From: Cyrtodaria siliqua
Taxonomy: Eukaryota; Mollusca; Bivalvia; Adapedonta; Hiatellidae
NCBI GenBank assembly: GCA_037043455.1
Contig: JAWPHD010000133.1
Coordinates: forward strand, 62,001 to 126,000
Length of the DNA stretch: 64,000 bases
Direction: 5' to 3'
Positions 34,595 through 45,029 of the stretch are shown in pieces (positions within the stretch are counted from its first letter, which is position 1; every line of letters begins with the position of its first letter). The notes below the pieces were generated by a model that was given only the letters and a program-made list of their open reading frames with translations, had not been told where the DNA came from and ran no database searches. The translations under genes and the position numbers were made by a program.

Positions 34595-34765
34595 TAACTT
34601 TAAAGCTGAATGAAATGGGGATTTACGTCCCGCTAACACATCATATAAGGTTATATTGGGACAGCAACCTCAGAGGGAGATAAAATAAAGGACGAAGTTG
34701 CCCATCAGACATGCCTCCACCAGGAAGCCAACCCATACAGGGCAGAGGTATGTAATTCCAATGTG
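34595..34765 (-). mobile_element. SINE-like fragment, minus strand
   Basis: 'aaatggggatttacgtccc', 'gctaacacatcatataagg' and 'atgcctccaccaggaagcc' follow the layout of the mollusc SINEs in this window (a tail with 'ttacgtcc', then 'atataaggttatatt'). No tRNA head was seen. Confidence 0.45.
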
Positions 34766-35720
34766 CACTGCCTTATCAGCTCAGAAGATATCTTTTACAT
34801 ACAAATCTAAACATAAAATTATGCTGTTTTCATGGTTTGCTTTCAAAGATTTTAATTAATTAAATTACACACATACAGTGGCTACAATGTCATGCTTTCA
34901 TCTACTATAACATTGCCCAAGTCACAGTGTCACACTATAGCATCACGCATCAGAATCCAGGTTACAACTAAATGTAATAAATCATGCTTTCATCTACTAC
35001 ACCATCGACAGGGCTAGCTAAGTCACTCATCCAAGTGGTTACAATAACAACTATTTCTACTACCTTACTCACGTGAAAACAATGTCATGGTGTCAATATA
35101 TACGCCACAAAGGCTTAATATGAGAAGAGATCATCATGGTAGAACCTGAATCTGATCATTAAATCAAGCCACAGCAAGCAACAAAATAGCCAGACTCACA
35201 GAGGAACGGTCTAAAGAACGGACTGAAAGATACCTAAAATAACACAATCGATGGAAAATGTCATGTAAATGTGAACCTTTTCTTATTGATTGAAAATTAT
35301 AATGCATGGACAGGCATTGATTTTCAGAACTTCCTGCAAGTGCAGGCCTATCTATGAACATGGCAAAATCAATAGACCTCTTGACTTATTTAATGGCTGA
35401 TACAATTTATGGGGGAAGAATACAAAGCCATTATATATATACTTATGTGCAACATTTCTATGGCATATACATTATTTAAGAAATGTAGGTTTTCTTTGTA
35501 CTATCATTGTCATTTGTAGAACTGTGCAGAAGACAGTATTCTAGCCATTTTAGCAGACAGCTTTATCAACAACAACGATAATAGCGGAATGACTCCGAAA
35601 TTAACTACATGACTGGTTCATGTAAAATTATCTACTCTAAACATTCAACTTATGACATTGAAAATACTACCCCAGACTACCTCTTCAAAATGTAAACAAA
35701 TGAGGACAAAATAGGGGAAA
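34766..35720. other. upstream region of the OPA3-like gene
   Basis: No repeat or exon recognised. 'atcatgctttcatctacta' recurs (34891 and 34980) as a short direct repeat. No TATA box could be assigned with confidence; the transcription start is unknown. Confidence 0.45.
35690..35714 (+). promoter_or_regulatory. two minimal uORFs before the OPA3 start
   Basis: ATG immediately followed by TAA at 35690-35695, then ATG AGG ACA AAA TAG at 35700-35714, six bases before the OPA3 ATG. If the 5' UTR covers this stretch they could reduce initiation at the main start, but the transcription start is not known. Confidence 0.45.
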
Positions 35721-35850
35721 ATGCCGCTGCCTGTGTACAAATTGCTGTCTTTAGGGCTTCGACAGGTTAGCAGACATGTAGCAAATTTTGTAAAGAAGAA
35801 GGCCAAACAAAACCAAACATTCAGGAAAATACTGGTTGGAACAGCTTCAC
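35721..35850 (+). CDS. OPA3: OPA3-like protein, exon 1
   Basis: Start codon in context 'gggaaaATGC' (A at -3). Encodes residues 1-43 and the first base of codon 44; the donor is 'gtaagcttta' at 35851. The peptide MPLPVYKLLSLGLRQVSR matches the OPA3 N-terminus (LLYLGIRQVSKPLANRIK in vertebrates), which acts in mitochondrial targeting: amphipathic, hydrophobic then basic (VKKKAKQNQTFRK). The junction with exon 2 falls where the vertebrate OPA3 intron does, just before the conserved LYH/YH motif. Reading on past the donor gives an 84-codon frame without similarity to the family, so splicing is required. Confidence 0.9.
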
Positions 35851-36130
35851 GTAAGCTTTATGCCATGCTAATTGTATATTTATTCTGTCAATTTGACAGA
35901 TTTATTAATCTTGTGATGTTGTGTGCATTCTTGTATCTCCAGTCACAATCGTTCTGTGACAGGTTACTCAACTGACTGTTTACCACGGAGCAGAACTGTT
36001 GTGAAATGTATTTCACTGTGCTTTAAAACATTATTTATATTTCCGTGTAATACATTGACGGGTGACCTTTAAGGGGGTGGAGTATTGATACTCCATGGAC
36101 ATTCCCATTTGCATCAAATTCGTGCTTTAA

Positions 36131-36731
36131 TGGGACACACAGCAATCTTTCAGTCTGTTTGTTTTGTTTGAATAGTGTTTTGCATCATTTTTAACACATG
36201 TTAGGCAATGGCATATATGATGGTCGAGGTTTGTGGTAGCAGTAGAAGACCCCATTTTTCCTGGGTAGAATGAATGGTGTTTTATGGCACGTTGACACAT
36301 AAATAGGTCATATTGTGCGCAAAAATAAATTTTACTGGGTAGAACCAGTGCTGTTTACCTCCCGCCATCCGTAAGAATCAACACTTTCTCACTTGGCAAG
36401 TCAAGCTCCCTGTGGAATCCGAACCCGCAGTGGTGAGAGGCGAGTGTGTATCAAGCATTAAACCAGCACCTCAATTTATTAATCCAGTATCATTTTAACT
36501 TTAAACCTGCTTGCACATAGTTAAATAAAATTGGTAATTTTTAGTTTTCTTCGTTATTTTACCAAATGTTTAAATATATTTATGGTGTCAAGTAATCAGA
36601 AGAGTTTGTAATGTAAAAAAAGAAACTACTTGCTTTGAACTATTCTAATAATTAGAATTATTGATTGCAAATATGTGTGTTATGAGAAAAATCAACTGGA
36701 CGCTGTGAGTTTTAAACAAATCAAGATTGCC
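36131..36731. mobile_element. TTAA-type MITE, copy D, truncated and interrupted by a SINE
   Basis: The left end TTAA-TGGGACACACAGCAATC is at 36127; the interior after 36475 ('tgctttgaactattctaa') matches copy C at 53540. The right end stops at 'caagattgcc' without the last ~15 bp. About 300 bp of SINE (36165-36470) is inserted in the middle. It lies in OPA3 intron 1. Confidence 0.7.
36165..36472 (-). mobile_element. tRNA-derived SINE in OPA3 intron, minus strand
   Basis: Shares 'cgccatccgtaagaatcaac' and 'actttctcacttg' with the SINE at 53222-53450. On the minus strand the 5' end is tRNA-like (ggtgctggtttaatgc ... cgcctctcaccactgcggg), with a long-variable-arm look as in tRNA-Ser/Leu. Confidence 0.65.
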
Positions 36732-36839
36732 TATATTTTGCTACAAAAATGGAGTTTCTAACTTGAAGGCAACTAAAACTACTTATCGTGGATTTATAAC
36801 AACAGTGAGACACTGTCAGACACATTCAAAACTAATATT

Positions 36840-37985
36840 AAACTAGAGTTTGTTTTTAGTAAAAACAGATGTCGCCATCCCCACTGGGGAAAGGACAATA
36901 AATCCATCAAAAATCATTTGACTGGAACGCGGCAATAATATGATCATCCCTACTAAATTTGGCAGAAATCCGGCCAGGGCTTCAGGAGAACTGGTCCGGA
37001 CAAAGTTTGTGTATTAAAGCTGTTAAACGGCCATAACTCATGTAAATGTGAACCTTTTCTTACTGATTGAATATTATCAAAAATCATTCATAACTTCAAG
37101 GAATACAACATCGATATACGCAACTAGGCTTGGTACTGATCCTCAAAATTTCACTGAACTCCACTAGGTTTTCAAGAGAACTAGTCCGATCGAAGTTTCT
37201 GTATAAGCGGCCATAACTCTGCAAAAATATCATTCAACTGGAACTTGGCGATGATATGCGCAACTAGGCTTGATACAGATCAGCCCTATAAAGTTTGTTG
37301 AAATAACCAGGGGTTCAGGAGAACTAGTCCGGACAAAGTTTGTGTATTAAAACCTTTAAAGAGCCACAATTTTGCCAAAAATCATTCTTCCAGAACATGA
37401 CAATGATATGCACAACTAGGCTTGATACTGATCATCCTTGCGAAGTTTTGTTGAAATCTGGCCAGGGGTTCAAGAGAACTAGTCCGGACAATGTTTGTGT
37501 ATTAAAATCTTTGAAGGATCATAACTGCCAAAAAACATTCAACCGGAACACGGGGACAATATGCGCACCTAGGCTTGGTACTGGTAGTCATTGCCAAGTT
37601 TTGTTGAAATCCAGCGAGAGGTTCAGGAGAACTAGTCCGGACAAAGTTTGTGTAGAAAAACCTTTAAAGGGCCATAACTTTGACAAAAATCATGAAACCG
37701 AAACACGGCGACGATATGTGCAACTAGATTTAGTACTGACCACCCCCTGCGAAGTTTCAGTGAAATCCATCCAGGGGTTCAGGAGAACTAGTCCGGATAA
37801 AGTTTTTGTATAAGGGGCAAAAATCATTCAACCTGGACACGGTGATGATATGCGCTACTAGGCTTGGTACTGATCATACCTGCAACATTTCGTTGAAAAC
37901 TGGCCAGGGGTTCTGGAGTACTCAAGTTTGCGACATACAGACAGACAGCACAAAAACTTCATGGGGGGAGACATAACTACATCTT
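36840..37985 (+). mobile_element. ~155-bp tandem-repeat element in the OPA3 intron
   Basis: Seven units carry 'ggttcaggagaactagtcc', 'ggacaaagtttgtgtatta', 'caactaggcttgatactga' and 'ggccataactctgc'. It ends with 'acatacagacagacagcac' and 'catggggggagacataact'. A 157-codon frame (37340-37813) runs through the repeat and yields repeating peptide, not a gene. Confidence 0.8.
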
Positions 37986-38094
37986 GTGATTAATTTTTGG
38001 ATTCCAGTGTCAGACAATGCTTGGGCGCCAACATTCAGCTTGGTTATCCAGTTTAACAAATCAAATTGTAGGTTTGTATGGGGTTTATGTCGCT

Positions 38095-38378
38095 TTTAAC
38101 AATCTTTCAGTCATATCACGAAGGTGTCTAATTGTAGGAGTGATCTGTATAGTGCTGCCACACTGGAATACCACGTCGTAGGCACATGACATGATACCCT
38201 CAACCAGTCATGTTATAACGACACTTGTCAGACCAGTCTGAGAACTACCCTTTATATGCTGAACGTCAAGCGAGGGAGCAATACATTGAAGTACCATTTT
38301 TATGAAGACTTTGGTATAAACCCACGACATCCCACATGCGAGACATACCCTCTACCACTAGGCCACGTTGCATTGGCA
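38095..38378 (-). mobile_element. SINE family C ('tagtgctgccacactgg'), minus strand
   Basis: 'tatagtgctgccacactgg' and 'aataccacgtcgtaggcac' match the copies at 44643-45020 and 45050. The tRNA-like head is at the right: on the minus strand 'ggcctagtggtagagggta' (A box) and 'gtcgtgggttta' (decayed B box). It lies in OPA3 intron 1. Confidence 0.75.
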
Positions 38379-38458
38379 AATCAAACTGTAATTTATGGCT
38401 CCTTGATACAGACAATAACAACAAATTATCATTAATTAAAAATATATAAAAAAATATA

Positions 38459-38878
38459 CTAAAGGAAAAAAAGAAACGCAATTCGGTAATTTCCGCTATA
38501 TAATGTATATACTGCACACTTAATTCCATGGAATATTCCAGAGAGATACCAGATGAGTTGCAGCTAGTTAGCGAAAAGACTAAACTGTCCTGTTGTAGAC
38601 TGTTTAAAAACAGTACACTTTGTAAAACAAAACTCTTAAATGTTGAACTTCCGCTTTGAAAATTTGAGCCATTTCAGTACTGTATACATAAAGAGATTGA
38701 ACATTCTACATCCTAAGTTTTCTCACCTGCTTGAGCCAAATGTGTATTCTATCAGTAATGAAACTTTGAAGTGATAATATTTGGTATGTTATGTGTTGTT
38801 TTAGTATTTCTTCCGAAAGGAAACATGTACTGTTCGATTAACAGCGGCATTACTAGTTGCGTTTCTTTTTCCCTTTAG
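38459..38878. mobile_element. 420-bp TA-flanked MITE, Tc1/mariner-like (copy 2)
   Basis: Same family as 8564-8856: ends CTAAAGGAAAAAAAGAAACG and CGTTTCTTTTTCCCTTTAG, TA on both sides (38457-38458 and 38879-38880). Shared interior text includes 'gttcgattaacagc' and 'gtaatgaaactttg'. In OPA3 intron 1. Confidence 0.85.
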
Positions 38879-38886
38879 TATATATA

Positions 38887-39536
38887 CTCGGTAAAAAAAA
38901 ATTTGGACCAGGGTATATAAAGTCATATAAAAATAAAACAAGTAGACAGAATTTAAGTATATTTTTTAGTAACCAAGGTATACCCTATCCGATTAATTTG
39001 GTACCAGAAACATTAAATTCCAAACAAGATTTGATTTTAAAAAAATATCGCAAACACACAAAGGGTCTGTAAAAAATGTTGCAAAGTCCATAAAAAGTAA
39101 CAGTCACAGACATTCGAGTAACCAATAAAAAGATTATTTTTTTGCAAACTTTCATTGTAAACAATAATTATTGTTGATTGTTGATCTATTGTCAACTGAG
39201 ATAATAACGCTTATGGTCGAATGTCATGGTTCAGCGTTCATTGTATGGGTTCGAACACTGTTTGTGTATTCGACCAGGGACAGACTCATGGAGTGTCATG
39301 GAAATGGTGGCGGTTATACTCATTATTGAGAAATTTTGCAGCTTTTTTTAGTGACCCTTAGTGCATTCGGATAGCTTCTGTGATTGTTTACCGGTGATAT
39401 TGTTTTGTTTATTTTATTTTATGTAATTGAATACATTTTTGTCTTTGATTTGATACAAAAATTTGATTAAAATCCGTCAACTGGTTTTCTTTTTATGCGC
39501 CATTATATGCCCTGGTCCAAAACTTCTTTTACCGAG
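38887..39536. mobile_element. 650-bp TA-flanked MITE abutting OPA3 exon 2
   Basis: The left end CTCGGTAAAA, followed by 'tttggaccagggtatata', is matched by the inverted right end 'tatgccctggtccaaaac' ... TTTTACCGAG. TA at 38885-38886 and 39537-39538. It lies eight bases after the preceding MITE and ends 18 bases before exon 2. Confidence 0.85.
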
Positions 39537-39554
39537 TATATAATTATTTTACAG

Positions 39555-39940
39555 GGTACCACTCCATCCAGACAAAATCGAGAATCAGTGTTTTAGGAAT
39601 GGGAAAGGTTAAGACAGTGACACCGCTCTCGGAGGAGGCTGCTCTAGACCTGGGTACAGAGATACTGGGTGACTTTGTCATTATACTCTGGGCATTGGGA
39701 ATATATATGTTCATAGAGACGCGGTCATCGAAGAGTAAAGAAGAAACTGAGGAACATAAATTAGAGGAAATGAGTTCACTGAAAAGGACAGTGTCGGAGC
39801 AAGGGTTGATGTTGGAAACAATGTCTGCACAGATACGAGAGATGGAGAGACTTCTACATGGTACAACTATGTATGACAAAACATCCTTGAAAGTGATGGA
39901 GGAATATAGACAATCCTTCCATGTAGGGAAAAAGTCCTAG
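39555..39940 (+). CDS. OPA3: OPA3-like protein, exon 2
   Basis: Acceptor 'ttattttacag' at 39544-39554; the exon completes codon 44 (C/GG, Arg), runs in frame to TAG at 39938-39940 and gives a 171-residue protein (human OPA3 is about 179). After YHSIQTKSRI comes VLGMGKVKTVTPLSEEAA (about 56-73), like the family's KPLNEEAAAELGAELLGE. Then come a single hydrophobic segment about 80-98 (ILGDFVIILWALGIYMFI), a charged coiled-coil-like region 103-145 and a short basic tail. OPA3 is a mitochondrial membrane protein linked in human to optic atrophy and 3-methylglutaconic aciduria; its molecular activity is unsettled. Length, domain order and intron position all fit, so this looks functional. The frame starting at the internal Met (39599) is only part of this exon. 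Confidence 0.92.
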
Positions 39941-40124
39941 CGCAGTCTGTCCCCCTTAGTTTCTCTCTAATGCCAAAAGTGTCAGTATTTTTTAGAACAA
40001 ATACAATCTTGACTTGAAATTGACTTTCTTGAATCTAGACTTGCAATATTACAACATAATTATAAATTGCATTCAATATTAATATGCAGTAGTGAATGGT
40101 GTTTTATACATGATGAGCCCTGTT

Positions 40125-40435
40125 TTAAATACATGGTGAGTACTGTATACATGGTGAGCACTGTATACATGGTGAGCTTTACATGGTGAGCACTGTATAC
40201 ATTAGGATCACTGTATACATGTTGAGGACTGTTGGTGAGCACTGTATACATGATGAGCACTGTATACATCATGATCACTGTATACATGGTGAGCACTGTA
40301 TAGATGGTGAGCACTGTTTACATCATGATCACTGTATACATGGTGAGCACTGTATAGATGGTGAGCACTGTTTACATGGTGAGCACTGTATACATGGTGA
40401 ACAATTTATATGGTGAGCACTGTTTATATGGTGAG
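40125..40435. repeat. 18-bp tandem array 3' of OPA3
   Basis: About fifteen copies of 'ggtgagcactgtatacat', with some units reading 'atgatcactgtatacat' or 'gatggtgagcactgt'. It starts 185 bp after the OPA3 stop and could be in its 3' UTR. Frames on both strands (rich in HCIH or MYTVLT) come from the repeat. Confidence 0.95.
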
Positions 40436-42295
40436 AGATTGGTTTTAGGATGGTCTTTGTAAATTGTTTCTTTATTATCTTTAACAGCACATTCAATTAA
40501 AAACCGTTTTTTATATACCGGGTATATAATTTGCAATTATTGATGTATAAAAAGTAAAACTCTATGACATGTTGATAATCAATTGTCATGTGCGCCTTTC
40601 AAGGGCTAAAGTATTACCAAAAATAAGTTTATTGTTACAGTAACAGTATTATACTTGAATATGTTGTCACTTGGATTTTGTTCACAGTGGACAGGACTGG
40701 TATATATCTGCACTATGTGGGTGGATGGATGGGAAACTGGTTTCTGCTGCTTTAAAAGAGAACAGCTGCATGGAATGATTTCATTATCCCCTCAAATATG
40801 TCAAAAAAGTTGGTGATAATGTTATCTTGCATACTGGATAAGGCTATCCACGTTTTACATGGAGGATTGAAAGACTTATCTTTATGGGTAAAGATAAAAG
40901 TCACACACGCACCAACATCCGGTATGCAAGAAAACATGCAAAACTTAATAGCTGGCGGCATCAACGCACAACATGTCTCTGATATGCAAGAAAAAGAATC
41001 TATCATGGGTATTCGGTTCAGATAGAAGTTGCTCGGAATTCCTCGGTGTAAGTGTTTTAATCAGAACCTAGACAGAGCCTCGGTTTCGATAAAAACACTT
41101 ATACCTCTTCACTGAATACCCATGAAAGATTCTTATAATCCCGTACATCTGTGCGGAATTGACGCTATCTCCTTCTACAACAACATTAGAGGTACTAATT
41201 GAAACTTTGGTATATGATTGGAATATAAGTGTAGATGAGCAAGGGGTATTGGTGGTGGACTTCGGAGTGGTTTTACATAAAAACTACACTAACTCCTACA
41301 TGATTAACTGTAGGAGTGAGCATTTTTGTATTATCGTTGCCTCAAGGGTCAATGCAAATGTCATGTTTTTGCAGGCTCCCTGGATCATGTCCTGGTGGCT
41401 GAGCTAGCGGTGGGGTAGGCAGGGTCAAAATCTTTTTTTTTTTTTTTATAAATATGGTCATTTTGCATATCAATTGTAAATGCCATTGCAAGAGGAGTGT
41501 ACTGAGGTAAAGAAATTGCCCAAGTGTCATCTTGGGTGGTGGGGAGGAGTCAAAGTGTAGAACTGAGTCTGAATATTTAGTTTGTTTTATCCTGCTTGTC
41601 TGTATGTAATACAGACTTTAAACTTTCACTGTGTTATGACTAGCTCAAGTATGAATACATGCACTAGTAATTAAGAAGTATGGGATATGCAATGGCACGC
41701 CATCGACATGCTCCGGTGTTTACCTTGTAATGTAGTTATCCCTGCTGTTTTTTCAAAAAAGTTGTACATGTTATCCCGTGTAATTGACACTGTCTCAATG
41801 GCTGCATGGATTGAATTTTTATTTGCAGTGTAATGAGTGTGTATTTATATCTAGATTTAAGGTCCATGTTGATTTTGGGGTCAGTAGGTCACAGTCAAGG
41901 TCTCTTGACTGTTTAATGAAAATGAAATAAAATTGGTTTTCCCTCAAGGATTGAATTAATAATTGCTATGTAGATATAACTTAGTGAGAGGTAGACCCCC
42001 TTGATTGTGGGGTTAATATGTCGAGGAAGGTCACTGCGACTTTATAATGAAAATTAGTTACACATGTTTTAATAAAACAATATTTTTCATAAAAGGAGAT
42101 AATGAAAAGGTCATTTGTTTTGACCTCACCTGGTTTGTTAGTTGTTTAATTTTATTTTAGGCTATGTATTATTGGTGATGTTGGAAGCAGACCACCAACC
42201 TACTCGTGGGTAGACCCTGAGGTAAAATTTGGCCCTGTTTTACATTTTTCTCTAGAACTGCAAGAGCTATAGAGGTCTAATGTTTTACCCCGTGT
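40436..42295. other. no gene recognised
   Basis: Includes a hairpin at 40990-41137, a T-run at 41431-41447, and weakly repeated blocks at 41860-42060 ('aggtcacagtcaaggtc', 'aggaaggtcactgcgac'). Frames near 40750-41025 and 41159-41407 lack recognised domains or splice sites I trust. Confidence 0.5.
40990..41137. repeat. 148-bp inverted-repeat hairpin, MITE-like
   Basis: 'agaatctatcatgggtattc' (left) is complementary to 'gaatacccatgaaagattct' (right); the inner 'gtaagtgttttaatc' also pairs roughly with 'gataaaaacacttatac'. No target duplication assigned. Confidence 0.65.
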
Positions 42296-42299
42296 GATT

Positions 42300-42660
42300 G
42301 CCGGGGTAGAGTACAACCACTGCTATCTTACAAACACACTGTCACATGCAGAGGGGTAGGATACCTCGCTCCCACGCACAAACCCCTAACCCCCCACTTA
42401 TATTAATTCGGTCATTTTTTATCACGCTCATTCTAGGTCTTTATCATGACACCGCATATGCAAACGTGGAAATGTGGCTCCAACGTAAATGGAGTGTCTA
42501 CTATAGAATTTGCAGCAACTCTGCAATTCTGCAGGAAAGAAGGTTCTAGGCCCATTCTTCATATTTTATCTTGATGTAAATGGAGGACGAGCTGGCACGT
42601 TCATTCCTGTCCTTTCATGTGTTGGTGCGCCTTAAAACCCAATTCAGTTCAATTCTAATG
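42300..42660 (+). mobile_element. SINE family A, plus strand
   Basis: Plus-oriented copy of the element at 14406-14740: 'acgtaaatggagtgtctac', 'ggttctaggcccattctt', 'tcttgatgtaaatggagga', 'catgtgttggtgcgcctta' and tail 'aacccaattcagttcaatt'. The 5' part (42300-42400) is C-rich and includes 'gccggggtagagtacaacc', matching in reverse the 5' part of the copy at 14640-14670. Confidence 0.75.
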
Positions 42661-42864
42661 TTTTAAATAGAGTTAATAAAACATCTCTGAACTTACCAGA
42701 CTTCTTTTATCTCACCCACTTTTGTAGCAACTTTCTACAATGGACAAGGTCATCATAATTTTTAACAACTTTTAAAAGGGTCAAATTAATTATTAATGTT
42801 TAAAATATTGTGCTATACACTATGCAATTGCAGCTTTATGTTGATAGATAAAATGTGCATTTAA

Positions 42865-43070
42865 CCCTTTCGCTGCCACTGTCGAAGACATTGATTTTTT
42901 GCGACCAATGTAAACCCAGATCAACCTGTCCGTAATGTGCATACTGATCAGGGTTTACACTGTACCCACTCGGTAAGAATGTTTTCCAAAACACTTTATG
43001 TACAAATTATCACTGGAAGGTTTGAATTTAAATTTTAGCAGACGACATTTAAAATTTGGCGGCGAAAGGG
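42865..43070. mobile_element. 206-bp piggyBac-type MITE
   Basis: TTAA at 42861-42864 and 43071-43074. The left end CCCTTTCGCTGCC pairs with the right end GGCGGCGAAAGGG (one mismatch). TTAA target and CCC/GGG ends are the piggyBac signature. No coding capacity. Confidence 0.8.
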
Positions 43071-43324
43071 TTAAAGCAGAATTGTTGGTTGCCATTCCTT
43101 TAAAAGGGCAATGCTTCATGGACTGAATGTAGTAAGGTAGTGAGTGGCGACTACTTGGACCTTTTGCTTGAAATTGAGGACTGGCATTAGATTTTCTAAT
43201 AGCAACACCTTTTTCATGCAGACAGGTCCAGAGGGGTGTATAATGTGTCACTGCCATTTTTGACTGTCTTGCAGTTCTGGTGACAGATTGTTTATTAGCT
43301 TTCAAAGCAGGCATACTGTATGGC

Positions 43325-43365
43325 TGTACAGTTTAGCTATACAGTTTAGCTATACAGTTTAGCTA
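43325..43365. repeat. 14-bp triplication
   Basis: 'acagtttagctat' three times in a row, immediately left of MITE copy B. Confidence 0.9.
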
Positions 43366-43371
43366 CATTAA

Positions 43372-43661
43372 AGGTACACATGGCAATCTTCATTTATAAA
43401 ACTCACAGTGTACAGTTAGTTTTTCTACATAACTTACATTTGTTCAATCATTAATATTAATTATAAGAATAGTATAAAGCATTGTTTTTGCATATTATTT
43501 ACTGTTTACACTAATAAAATAGTTAAACCTACGTTAAAATTAAATGAACAAAATAAAACACAGAAATTTATTTAATTACATGCAAGCAAATTTTAAGTCA
43601 AAATGGTACTGTATAAATAAATTGAGATAATCTCAATGCTTCAAGATTGCTGTGTGTCTCT
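43372..43661. mobile_element. TTAA-flanked MITE, copy B
   Basis: TTAA at 43368-43371 and 43662-43665. Ends AGGTACACATGGCAATCTT and AAGATTGCTGTGTGTCTCT. 290 bp; the interior 'tgttcaatcattaatatta' matches copy A near 33215. Confidence 0.85.
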
Positions 43662-43680
43662 TTAAAAGAATAGTATAAAA

Positions 43681-43861
43681 CTATTTAATGCCTTAGAAGT
43701 CAATGGTTAGAACTATTTATCCTCGGGAGTGACTATTGACCCGAGAAGGGTACTATTGCACGAGGCGGTATGCCTTGTGCAGCAATAGTATCTTTCAAGG
43801 GTCAGTAGTCACTCCCGAGGATAAATAGTTCTAATCCATTGACTCCTAAGGAATTAAATAG
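43681..43861. repeat. 181-bp near-perfect palindrome
   Basis: The arms 43681-43760 and 43783-43861 are complementary over nearly 80 bp (for example 'atttatcctcgggagtgac' with 'gtcactcccgaggataaat'). The ~20-base centre 'cgaggcggtatgccttgtg' also pairs partly. Likely a foldback MITE; a cruciform or hairpin is possible. Confidence 0.85.
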
Positions 43862-44390
43862 TTGTTTTATTATATATCATAAAATATAACAGTTTTGAGT
43901 TTTAACTAATAAAATTTGAAGTGTGAGCCGTGTAAACACTGTATCTGCCAGCTTCCTTTGTTCATTTAAACAAGCGTTTCACTGACACAGATCGACTATT
44001 GTACGGTCACGTGATCCTGCGTCACTGACACAGATCGACTATTGCACGGTCACGTGATGCTGCATCACTGACACAGATCAACTATTGCACGGTTACGTGA
44101 CGCTGCATCACTGACACATATCGAATGTGATGCTGCGTCACTGACAGATAGACTATTGCTCGGTCACGTGACACTTTGTTGTGTTTTTTTAGAAAAACGC
44201 GTCAATGACAAAGATGTACTATTGCACGCTAAATTTACTATTGCAGGTTACATGATGAACTATTGAACATTTGGCATATTTCCAGTGAGAATGGTCAAAA
44301 CTATTTAATCACACGTGACTGCTTCCAGACCAATGAAAAGCGCTTATATTTTATGATATATAATAATAAATGTTTTTTATTAAATTAATT
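43862..44390. mobile_element. inverted-repeat element enclosing an E-box array
   Basis: 'ttattatatatcataaaata' at 43868 is repeated in inverse near 44348-44370 ('tattttatgatatataata'), bracketing a 43-bp tandem array. Ends and duplication are not exact, so limits are approximate. Confidence 0.5.
43984..44178. repeat. 43-bp tandem array with CACGTG motifs
   Basis: Three full and two shortened units beginning GACACAGATCGACTATTGCA. Each full unit carries GGTCACGTGA or GGTTACGTGA. TCACGTGA is the palindromic E-box recognised by USF/MITF/TFE-type bHLH-zip factors; use here is untested. Confidence 0.85.
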
Positions 44391-44640
44391 ATATATAGAT
44401 GTATTAAAGGAAATAAAAAAACTTCATAAATCATAAAAGCTCTTTTTTATTTTTATAATTCCACAGATAAAAAGTATGTAACAGGATTTTTTTTTTTGCC
44501 AAATGAACTATAAAAGAAAGTACAAGAACCATGCTATAAAATCTCAAATGAGGAGGAGTCAAATGAGCTTGACACAGTAGATAGCATGGTAGACAATCCA
44601 GTGATTACGTGAGGATTATGCATGGGTTTTAATGTTGCGC
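44391..44640. other. no gene recognised
   Basis: AT-rich spacer, no feature. Confidence 0.5.
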
Positions 44641-44642
44641 TT

Positions 44643-45020
44643 TGTGTGTGTGTATTTCTAAGGATTATAGTCCCTCCACCTATGACCGGCGTCCTACCTG
44701 ACGATTATAGGCACAATGTCTGGACTTTTATCTGTGTGATATGATGATATGTCTACTTGAAGCAGCGAACTCAGTGGTTTCTTTATAGTGCTGCCACACT
44801 GGAATACCACGCCGTAGTAGACATGATACCCCCACCCGCCAGTCACATTATTCTGACACTGGTCAATCAGTCGCAGCACTACCCATTATTTGCTCGCCAG
44901 GCAAGGGTTACAAGTGACTACTCCATTTTTAAAGTCTTTGGTATGACGCGGTCAGGGGACTCGAACCCACGACCTCCCGAATGCAACGCAGACGCTATAA
45001 CCACTACACCACAATGCTTC
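44643..45020 (-). mobile_element. SINE family C, full-length, minus strand
   Basis: On the minus strand: a tRNA-like head at 45018-44945 (A box about 'ggtgtagtggttatagcg', loop with TGC, B box 'gggttcgagtcccc'), probably tRNA-Ala-derived. The body ends 'cgtggtattccagtgtgg', and the 3' end 'ggtggagggactataatcct' is followed by an (AC)n-type tail (44643-44654). The acceptor stem does not close, so it is not a tRNA gene. The 3' end matches that of the retroposon at 33431-34160. Confidence 0.8.
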
Positions 45021-45029
45021 GGTAATGTT

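Noticed and set aside
35851..35975. OPA3 exon 1 read through to 84 codons
   Set aside because: The part after codon 43 has no similarity to the family, whereas the gtaagc donor and exon 2 acceptor restore it.
37340..37813. 157-codon plus-strand frame
   Set aside because: Translation of three tandem units of the element in the OPA3 intron; the same peptide recurs with drift and has no start context or domain.
40183..40416. Frame rich in GEHCIHGEHC
   Set aside because: 18-bp repeat read in frame; the opposite strand gives an equally regular MYTVLT peptide.
43984..44178. Regular 43-bp repeats resembling a CRISPR array
   Set aside because: Units are contiguous with no unique spacers, and the genome is eukaryotic.
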